Origin: Pseudomonas fluorescens
Lineage (GTDB): Bacteria > Pseudomonadota > Gammaproteobacteria > Pseudomonadales > Pseudomonadaceae
Length of the DNA: 64,000 nt
NCBI RefSeq assembly: GCF_001307275.1
Contig: NZ_CP012831.1
Location: 930,001-994,000 of the forward strand
Direction: 5' to 3'
Shown here: in pieces, positions 8,129 through 16,100 of the stretch
How the letters are laid out: each line of letters opens with the position of its first letter
Position numbering within the stretch: position 1 is the stretch's first letter
Notes under the pieces: generated by a model
What the model saw: only the letters and a program-made list of their open reading frames with translations
The model's database searches: none
What the model was told of the DNA's origin: nothing
Position numbers and translations under genes: made by a program

Positions 8129-8184
8129 CAGTTCAACCCTAAGCTATTAAGAACAGACTGCGGAACATTTCCCTCAAAGGAGAA
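8128..8184 (-). pseudogene. Orphan toxin tail (fragment 3)
   Basis: Nineteen codons in frame end ...NVPQSVLNSLGLN and stop at 8128-8130, overlapping the ATG of the next gene by one base. The 5' end abuts the left end of the transposase element (GGCGACAGATTTATTTT from 8187). The most economical reading is that the rest of the toxin module was removed or separated when the repeat or element arrived. It is too short to assign to a toxin family. Confidence 0.4.
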
Positions 8185-8186
8185 AA

Positions 8187-8958
8187 GGCGACAGATTTAT
8201 TTTCCCGGCTCAGTCCTCGGCCGCCCCTGCCCTCGCTGCTCTACCCGCACACCCACAATCCGCTCAACCTCATCTACGAAACGGCTTGTACCCGTCAGCT
8301 GACCTCGCTGCAAAGCGTCGCGGATTAATCGAAGCTGATCAATCGGAATGGCCTGGCGCACAAACTCTTCATACCGAAGCCGCCGCTCCATCGAGGTATC
8401 ACCCAAGGCCATGAAGCATGGATCAGCATCTAACCAGCCCCCACCAGACTCATCATCTACCCGACTTCGATAGCTCGACCACGCATAGTCTGCGACGTTG
8501 GCGACCATGCGAGCGCGCACAGGATTCAATTCAATGTAACGACTACAAGCGAGCAAATATGAATCCGACTGCACCACACTGGATTTGTAACGACTTTCCC
8601 ACAAGGTGCCTGAGCGCCCTTCCAATCGATTGCGATAGCGCGTCGCACGGGCAGCCAGTGCTTTCATTAATTGCCCCAATCCAGCGGTTGACTCCCCAGG
8701 AGCTAGCAACAAATGGACATGATTCGTCATCAAGCAATAGGCGTAGACCTTCACCCCGAACGCATCTTTCAGCTCGCGCAGATCAGAGAGATAGCGCTGA
8801 TAATCCTCTGCCGCCGCAAACACCACCTGCCGGTTATGGCCTCGCTGCACTACGTGATGCGGGTAATTCGGTAAAACAATACGTCCCATCCTGGGCATAT
8901 TTGATTCCTCCTCCATGGAAGTTTTCAGCGTAGCAAAAAATCAAATAAATCTGTCCCC
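8187..8958. mobile_element. REP-associated/IS200-like transposase element with inverted ends
   Basis: A transposase gene (8197-8898, leftward) is enclosed by inverted copies of the same sequence. The left end is GGCGACAGATTTATTT at 8187-8202 and the right end is AAATAAATCTGTCCCC at 8943-8958, 16 bases with one mismatch. The transposase stop codon TAA lies inside the left end, so gene and terminal sequence form one unit. Isolated copies of the same terminal sequence lie at 7511-7560, about 9408-9450 and 9798-9815. True element boundaries and target duplications could not be fixed by eye. Confidence 0.65.
8197..8898 (-). CDS. REP-associated-type tyrosine transposase (Y1_Tnp, IS200-like)
   Basis: A 233-residue protein of the transposase IS200-like family. 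The HUH-type metal-binding motif is visible as TNHVHLLL near residue 60. The N-terminal PNYPHHVVQRGHNRQ and the block YIELNPVRARMV are hallmarks of REP-associated tyrosine transposases. The catalytic Tyr is probably in the SSYRSRV or SRYIELN region. GGAGGAGG upstream supports the ATG at 8898 rather than the one at 8916. The protein is full length for the family and appears intact. The flanking repeats are not the GTGGGAGC REPs found elsewhere in the window, so its cognate sequence may be the AAATAAATCTGTCCCC unit. Confidence 0.9.
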   Translation of the reverse strand: MPRMGRIVLPNYPHHVVQRGHNRQVVFAAAEDYQRYLSDLRELKDAFGVKVYAYCLMTNHVHLLLAPGESTAGLGQLMKALAARATRYRNRLEGRSGTLWESRYKSSVVQSDSYLLACSRYIELNPVRARMVANVADYAWSSYRSRVDDESGGGWLDADPCFMALGDTSMERRLRYEEFVRQAIPIDQLRLIRDALQRGQLTGTSRFVDEVERIVGVRVEQRGQGRPRTEPGK

Positions 8959-9022
8959 TTTTCCTGGTCCCCTTTTCCTGGTCCCCTTTTCCTCGGTCCC
9001 CTTTTCCTCGTCCCCTTTTCCT
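8953..9022. repeat. Tandem GTCCCCTTTTCCT repeats
   Basis: Five imperfect head-to-tail copies of a 13-15 base GTCCCCTTTTCCT(G) unit extend outward from the right end of the transposase element. Further decayed copies follow to about 9050. Similar but less regular runs lie at 9432-9483 and 6188-6233. They look like slippage or repeat expansion of the terminal sequence. Confidence 0.8.
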
Positions 9023-9052
9023 CTTTTACCCCTTCCGCGCCCCCTTTTGCAC

Positions 9053-9259
9053 CTACTCAGGAATAATTTGCAACTCACTCCATAGTGGTTTCAGCCCTAG
9101 ACTTTCCATATAAGTCCCATAGTCGACAAAGTCCTTAACCCCAATGTTTTCGTATAAAAACCATGAGGCCTCGCACTCTTGACATACGAACAAACAAGTG
9201 TCGTTAGCTACAACTCTAGCCTTGACAACATCTCCTTGCTCACACCTTGGACACAGCAT
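9053..9259 (-). CDS. Small zinc-ribbon-like protein, candidate immunity factor
   Basis: A 68-residue protein with CPRC at residues 3-6 and CQEC at 26-29, spaced like a four-Cys zinc ribbon, followed by an aromatic and acidic C-terminal segment. AGAGG before the ATG at 9259 supports the start. The gene begins 11 bases after the stop of toxin fragment 2 (TAG at 9271-9273), the organisation of a toxin-immunity pair. Small zinc-ribbon proteins exist outside immunity systems, so the role rests on context. The gene is intact. Confidence 0.6.
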   Translation of the reverse strand: MLCPRCEQGDVVKARVVANDTCLFVCQECEASWFLYENIGVKDFVDYGTYMESLGLKPLWSELQIIPE

Positions 9260-9270
9260 ATAAAACCTCT

Positions 9271-9411
9271 CTATTTAACAGGATAGGCGGTAATGACCTG
9301 ATTGGTCCCAGGCCGAACAATAATTTTAATACTCGTTTCTCCCCGTCGATCAGCAAGGGGCGAGGTCAGGAAGAATGGACACCCGAAGAAGGTTAAGTAA
9401 GTGCCATTCAA
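9271..9411 (-). pseudogene. Orphan toxin C-terminal fragment 2
   Basis: About 46 codons in frame, ending at TAG 9271-9273. They read as the end of a secreted nuclease-like toxin: LNGTYLTFF, then FFLTSPLADRRG, then SIKIIVRPGTNQVITAYPVK. The last strand pattern (IK-I-VR ... TAYP) parallels the end of the intact TpsA protein (STIKINVRDGVIQTAFPY), suggesting a related BECR-type RNase fold. The 5' end runs into an AGATTT/GGGGGGCAGATT repeat copy at 9408-9425. No start codon or ribosome-binding site is available, so the fragment should be silent. Confidence 0.6.
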
Positions 9412-9483
9412 ATCTGCCCCCCTTTTTCCGAAATAAATCCGTCCCCTTTTTTCTTCGTCCCCTTTTTTCTTCCTTTTTTCTTG
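9408..9483. repeat. AAATAAATC-TGTCCCC repeat cluster
   Basis: Contains AAATCTGCCCCCC (9410-9422), AAATAAATCCGTCCCC (9431-9446) and two further GTCCCCTTTTTTCTTC copies. It is another copy of the terminal repeat of the 8187-8958 element, located exactly at the broken end of toxin fragment 2. Confidence 0.75.
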
Positions 9484-9603
9484 GCGTAGGCGTCACTCGC
9501 CATCGGAGTCACTGCCCACGCCGAATCGAAGTACTTTTGCTGATCTCGGCTCTGGCTAATTACATCATTTGTTTAACGGGGTTGCAGGCCCGCGAGGCGG
9601 GGC

Positions 9604-9775
9604 ATGAGCGCCGTTTTCAAAGCAATAGCCTTAAACGCCGACGAGTGTTATCGCTATGGCGGCTGGGCCTGGATACTGGCGTAGCGGACGCTGCTCAAAC
9701 TCTCGAAAAACTTTGGAGAGACTTGAGCACGCGTTGCGAGCAGAGGTACATCAAGAGGCGCAGGCATTGGAATAG
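9604..9775 (+). pseudogene. Possible frameshifted gene remnant
   Basis: On the plus strand, GAGGCGGGGC precedes an ATG at 9604 that reads MSAVFKAIALNADECYRYGG and stops at 9682-9684. Shifting by one base, the sequence stays open from 9683 to a stop at 9773-9775 and ends in a charged helical stretch (LERLEHALRAEVHQEAQALE). The two halves together would give about 57 residues. The segment is richer in GC than its surroundings. No family is recognised; it may be a decayed insertion or chance. Confidence 0.25.
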
Positions 9776-9796
9776 ATTTGTGGGGATCCCTCAGAA

Positions 9797-9816
9797 TCCG
9801 TCCCCTTTTTTTCCCA
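9797..9816. repeat. Single TCCGTCCCC repeat copy
   Basis: A partial copy of the TGTCCCCTTTT repeat, just downstream of the immunity gene that follows the TpsA gene. It marks the boundary between the current toxin/immunity pair and the older fragments. Confidence 0.55.
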
Positions 9817-9834
9817 CATCTAGGCCTCTAACAA

Positions 9835-10104
9835 TTAACAAGAGACATTCAAACCGCAAGCAGAGATAAAATCACGTATCGGTATATCAAGAAAGCTACC
9901 CTCTCCAGCGGAAAGAACATCTTGCAATGTGACGATGCCTTTTTCAAAGTCCAAAGAAACGTCAAAGCAATTAAACTCGAACTCCCTGAGCAGAACGCTC
10001 TTTGAGCAAATCCGCTCATCAAAGGCATCATTCAAAATAGAGCGAACGCTGTCGTCCAACTCTTGGGCGACAAATCGCTCTATTAGTGTACCGCCACTGC
10101 TCAT
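9835..10104 (-). CDS. Candidate CDI immunity protein for the TpsA toxin
   Basis: An 89-residue acidic cytoplasmic protein lying 12 bases after the stop of the giant TpsA gene. The frame opens at an ATG at 10110, but AGGA directly abuts that codon and is correctly spaced (six bases) for the ATG at 10104 (MSSGGTLIERF), which I take as the start. Small size, acidity (DVSLDFEKG, DDSVRSILNDAFDE), low GC and position match CdiI proteins, which bind and block the cognate CdiA C-terminus. No immunity family was recognised. It is the only immunity gene here next to an intact toxin. Confidence 0.7.
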   Translation of the reverse strand: MSSGGTLIERFVAQELDDSVRSILNDAFDERICSKSVLLREFEFNCFDVSLDFEKGIVTLQDVLSAGEGSFLDIPIRDFISACGLNVSC

Positions 10105-10116
10105 AACCATTCCTAA

Positions 10117-13100
10117 CTAGTACGGGAATGCAGTCTGAATCACACCATCCCGAACATTTATTTTGATTGTCGATGTTGGAGCGCCTGAGACGTTTGTTCC
10201 AATCACCTTACCTGCGTTGTACTCAATAACGTGCCCACCTGGGCCATTAGGAGTTACCTTCCCATATCTCAGTGCGTTATCAACATAACTAGAGACATCT
10301 TTAACAGATGTTCCTTGCGAAAACTTACTAACATTCGCAAATCCTGAGTCAGGTCCATGGCGATAGAATACATGCTCAATACCTGTCATCAAACCGCCTT
10401 TGTTATAAGTGCTCGCGCTCCACGATGCATCTATTTGTCTTGGGGCTGGTAATGCGTTGATTGTGTCATCTACAACAGCCCCAGTTCCTTTTGCACCGCC
10501 TGCCGCACCACCTGCCGCAGCAAGCCGCCTAGCTAGCAACGCTCTTAATACCGCAGGCGCCCCCGTAAGCGCAAGCGCTGCATCCAGATCCCAGGTAACT
10601 CTATCGATACCCCCGCCGACTATAGTTGAAACCCTTTGCACCAAGTCGTTGAACTCTTCCGGGCTGCTGGAAACTCCAGCAATCTCTCTCAGGTAAGTGG
10701 TGGCGTTTTCGTCGCCGAACTGAGCCTTCCACGCCTCAGGAACCTTGCCTGTATCGGTCCGGGACCACAAAGAAGCAGTACTGAACAGATTCGGATCAAC
10801 GAACTGAGTCGTCGTCGACTGGAACGCATGCACCTCGGCACCATTGGCGACAATGGTGCGCCCGTCGCCCCAGGTGAGCGCAGTGTTCTGGGCTGCCAAG
10901 AGCTGAATGCTCTTTGTCGCCGTTAACAAGTCTTGAGCAAGGTGCTGCCCCTCGGGATTCCCGGGGGGGAAACTGTCCACGAGTGCCTTCAATCGCGCGT
11001 TTTCTGCTGCATCCACTTGAGCATTGGCAGCGAGCAGCAGTACATCCTCCCAAGACATATCCGACTGAGGCTTGCCCAATTTCTCTGCAAGAGCCTTCGC
11101 CTCTTCGGCAAGCGCTTTCTTCTCTGCCGAATGCAACAGCCGATTATAGGAAGTCGCACTCCCCGCTACCCATGACCCGGTCTGAAGGCTCTTTGCATCT
11201 CCCCCCTGTGCGGCGGCTGCAAGCACGCCAATCAACTGGGAGTTCATCACCAGAAGCTTGTCCTTTTGCTCCTTGGTCATTTTGGTGTACTGCTCGGCCA
11301 AGCTATCAATCAACAACTCGTTGGCACCCGCAGCCAGCGCGCCGGTTTTGAAATCACCGCCAGCCGCCTCAGCGGCCAGTCCGCCCATGACCGCGTGCAA
11401 GCCAACCTTGGCCAGCCCCCCTTCTTTCAAGTCGAATTTCTTGCCAAGATCCCCAACGAGATTGAATCCCGCCGCAGCAAAGGTGTTCGCCAGGCTGGTA
11501 CGCAGGGCATTGTCGAACTGACTGTCCCCGCCTAGCGCTCGGTCCAATAAGGTTGAGGTACCGTTCTGCAGCAATTGGTTAGCGCCAAACCGGCCGATCC
11601 CTTCCAGGCTCGATAGGCCACCTTGGGCCACTACCTTACCTGCGTTAGGCAAGGCGCCCTCCACAGTGGTGGTGGTATTGGTCATCTTGTCGAAGATGCT
11701 GGAGGTCAATCCTGCTGTAACACCGGACACCACATAACCACGCAAAGCGTCCGAAGAAGTTACATCCTTGAATACGGCCCCCAGATTTCCACCGTTATTG
11801 ATAAAGCTAATAGTGGCGTTGCTCGCAGCCCCCGTCGCGACAGCCGTGAGCGCCACGTTCGCCCAACCTGCGGCCACAGTTGAAGTGGCGACTGTGCCAC
11901 CGACCACTGTCGATCCGGCCACTGTTCCGGCTGCCATGGCGGTCCCTGAACCTGCGGTGGCACCAGCCATACTGCCAATCAAGCCACTGGCCGCACCTGC
12001 AGTGAAATAGACCACCAAAATCGCAATGATCATCTGCACAGCCGGCCCCATGCCTGAGTGGCTGTACTTATAAGAGTCGTGGACTTCCTTGACCTGCCGC
12101 CAATCCACGTCACCGCGTTTCTCAGCTTCCGCCAACCAGGCCAGTTGCGGGTCTGCGTCGACCATTGCCTTGATCGACTGGTGGACGGTGTCTTGGTTGA
12201 CCTGTTTGAGATCAATGTTCAACCCATCGACTGCTTTGATCGTGATGGCACCGGCAGCGACCATCTGTGTCTGACGCAGAGTTTCGTCGGTGTGGCCTTT
12301 ACCCGACATCGAACTCCAGGCCATGCTGCTTTTGCTTTTTGAATGGTCTTCTTTATGCAGATCCTTCACACCTTCGAAGGTAATCGAGCCACCACTTTGT
12401 ATCGTCAGGTCATTCCCACTGTTCAACTTCGCAGCCTGATACCGCTGGTCATCCCCACTGACCAGCGTCAAATCGCCCCCCGCAGTGATTTCACTCCCCA
12501 CATTCGTGACCTTCGTCACTTCATCACGCTTGGTCTGCTTTTTCCCCCAGCTACCTTTTTTCTTCTTGTCGTACAGCGAATAGTCACTGTCCTGCGCCGC
12601 CAGCACGTCGAGATTCTCACCCGCCACCAGATAAGCGTCGTCCCCGGCGCTGATGCGGCTGGAAATGATGGCCATGTCTTTTCCGGCCCCCATCGTCACG
12701 TCACCGCCAGCGGTGATGGCGCTGCCGATCTGTTTGACGTGATCTTCCTGGATGGTGACTTTTTTCGTTTTGGAATAAGAGTGGGTTTCGTCGGCCGCGG
12801 AGGAGATGGTCATATTCTCCCCGGCGGTCAGTGCGACGTTGCGCTCGGCCCCGAGTTGGCTGGCGATGGCGTTGAGATCCCGGCCAGCGTTCACGACCAG
12901 GTCACGGCCTGCTTGGGCGCTGGAGCCGAACTGCGTCACCGCGCTTTTGCGGACACCATTGTTGCTGGCACTTTCCTGTTGGGCTGAGACGATGATCGCG
13001 TCCCGGCCGGCATCGATCGTGGTGTCGCGCCCACTGACCATGACGCTGCCGACGCTCTTGATATCGCGTCCGGCGCCCATGTCCAGATCATTGGCGGCCT

Positions 13101-16100
13101 CGATACGGGCGGCGCTGTCCATGAAGTCCTGTCGCCGATTGCCGTTCGCGGTGGTCACGGTACGTTCGTTGACGACGTCTCCCATCACCGCCTTGATGCT
13201 GACGTCACGCCCGGCGAGGATCCCACCGGCCTGGTTGGCGATGTTGTTGACCGCCAACAGGTCCAGACGATTACCGGCCTGGATCAAGCCACTGTTGACC
13301 AGGTCGTTGCCTGCGGTCGCCGACAGGTTGTTGGAGGCGCGCAGGGTGCCGACGTTATCGAGGTTTTGGCCGGCGATCAGCGTCACGTCATTACCGGCGA
13401 TCAGCGCACCGGTAGGCCCGAGGCGGCCTTCGGCCTGGGCCAGGTACAACACCGGCACCAGGACTTTTTCGCCGTTCACTTCGTGCTCTTCGAGCCAGAC
13501 GATGTCGTGGGTCAGCGCGGCGACTTGTTCCGAAGTCAGCGTCACGCCCACCGCCAGGCCGAGCTCCTGCTTGCTGGCGATGGCGTTGTTCATCAGGTAC
13601 TTGAACAAGCCTTCGTCGCTGGTCTGGCCGTCGATGAAACGCTGGCCGGTGCGGGCAACGACCGCTTGTTGGATCAAGCGCTGTTCGTAGAGACCATCGC
13701 CCAGGCGTTTGGCGCTTTGGTCCGGGTCGTAGCCGAGGTTTTGCAGCAGGTAGTCCGAGCTCATGAACGACTTGAGGTCGGTGAGTACGGGGTTGGTCTC
13801 GATCAGGTACTTCTGCGGATTGGACTTGAAGGAAGTCTCCGGTACACCTTGAACGCGCACGACCGCCTGGCCGGCAGCTGGCGTATCCACCGCATTGCCC
13901 ACCTGTGGGACGACCTGTGCCGTTGGGAGCAGGTTGGTACCCGTGACATTCACGGCGGCCACTTGAGTCCCGATGCCAACGCCGCTGTTGCGACTTGGCA
14001 TTGGCAGCGAGTGGCTGCCTTCCACGGGCGCACTGACGTTAAGCGTACTGGCGCTCACGTTGCTGTCGTTGGCTTGACGAGTGATCAGGGCCAGTTGCCG
14101 ATCACTGGTGCCCACCGCCGCGATAGCACCGACCTGGACATCACGGGCTTGAGCATCAGGCAGGTCTTGTTGGCGCTGGCGGGTGCTGATCGAGGCGCTG
14201 CCCATGCTCCAGTTTTGCGAGCCGGTGCTGGCCTGGGTGGCCTGTTGAGCCGAACCACCTTGGCCGCTCAAGCGGAACAGACCGTTTTGCCCGGAGGGCA
14301 AGGCGAAACCAGGAAGGCTCAGCGGGTTTACCTGCTGCTGGGCGCGATCAGGCGGCAGCTGATTGTTGATTCTTACGACCGTGGTGCCGGTTCCGCTTGC
14401 CTGGGTGTCCGCCACTTTGTTGGTACCACCACTGGCGGTGTAGTCCTCATGGATGACGCTGTTCTGCAGGTCTTTGGTTGCGGTGATCGAGACGTTACCG
14501 CCGGCCTGGATGACGGCGTTACGGCTGCCGACTGTACTTGCGGCGCCGGAACTGTCTTTGGCGATTTCGATGTCACTAAGAAGGTTGTACTGATCCAGAT
14601 TTGGCATCTGAAGCAGGTTGTTCGGGTCGTACTGGGATTGCGTGGTGTTCTCGAAACCGTAGCTGAGCCCAGACAGTACGAGGTTGTAGTCTCCACGTGT
14701 TTTGACAGCGGCCCCTGTATCGACATCTGTAAGAGTCACCACGGAAAGGGTTTCACCGTCTCGCCCCCCTTCCCTGTAGCGAGTCGATTTGGGGATGGCC
14801 TTGTGAATATTCCCGTCCAGGTCAAGGTAATAGACATACGGGAAATCAGGATTATTGCGCTGGTTGTAAGGAGTCAGGACGTTAGCGAAAAACCGCCCGG
14901 TACCGCCGTCGCTCATACCTGCGACTTGATACATGCGCGTGCGCTCGATGGTTCCGTTCTGCGCGCCGATGTTCTGTACGTTGTCGGCCACGATGTTGAT
15001 ATTGCCGCCAGCGCTCACCGTACTTTTACTGTTGAGAAAGCTGCTGCCTTGGAACACGAAATCCTTGCCGGCCGTCAGCAGCGACGAGGCACTGGTGTCG
15101 TTGTCAACACTTTCAAAGACCTCACGGGCCGCCAGCGTGAAGGTGTAATAGTCCCCTTTGCAGTCATTACATATATTGGCGATAAACCCCGAAATCAGCT
15201 TGCGCCCACCAGACGCCACCGCGCCCTCGGTACGGTTCTGGAACCCATCGGCGTTGATCGTGAATGTGCCGCCGCTCTCCATTGAGCCGGAGACGTTGTT
15301 CACGCTGGCGGCTCGTGCGGCGGCGCCATAGCCACCGATCACCACATTACCCAACCCGTAGAGATCACCGCTCTGGTTGGTGAAATTGCTCACGCCCAGC
15401 GTCATGTCCGCACCGCTGAATACCAACCCGCGGTCATTGAGCAGCGAAGGAGTTTTCAGTACGAGGTTCCGGGCCGAACCCAGGGTTCCGGAATTGACGA
15501 GGTTCCCGGCCTGGACGGTCAGGTTTGCGCTGGAGGTCAGACGCCCGGCATTGGTCAGTTGTCCACCGATCTTTACCGTGGTGTCGCCACCGCCAGCGAT
15601 GCTGGAAGTCACGCCCAAATTCAGTTGCGCTGCGGTCAGGTCGATACCACCGAGGCTCGACATCCGTCCGCTGCCTCCGTAGCTTCCCCCCAACACCAGA
15701 CTGATCGAACCATCACTGGCAATCAGCCCATCATTACTCCAATTTTCCCCATTCCCCTCCAGGCTGGTAGAAGCCAGCAACTGCCCAGTCCCGGTCTGTG
15801 TCAGGTTGTCCACATTGACGGTCAGTCGCCCGGCCTGGATGACGCTGCTGTTGGTCCAGTTTTTGGCAGTCAGCGTCAACCCGCCACGGGTGACGAGGCT
15901 GCCGCCGGCGTTGGTGAGGTTGGCGGTGGAGATATCAAAGTCGCCGCTGCCCACATGCAACAGACTGCCGCCCAGGTTCTGGAAGTTGGTGGCGTTGAGG
16001 ATCAGGCCATTGTTGGCGGTCTCCAGCGTGCCATTGCGGTTATCGAACAGGCCGCCAATCTGGAAGTTGGTCGTACCGCTCCCACCCAAGGCACGCAACT

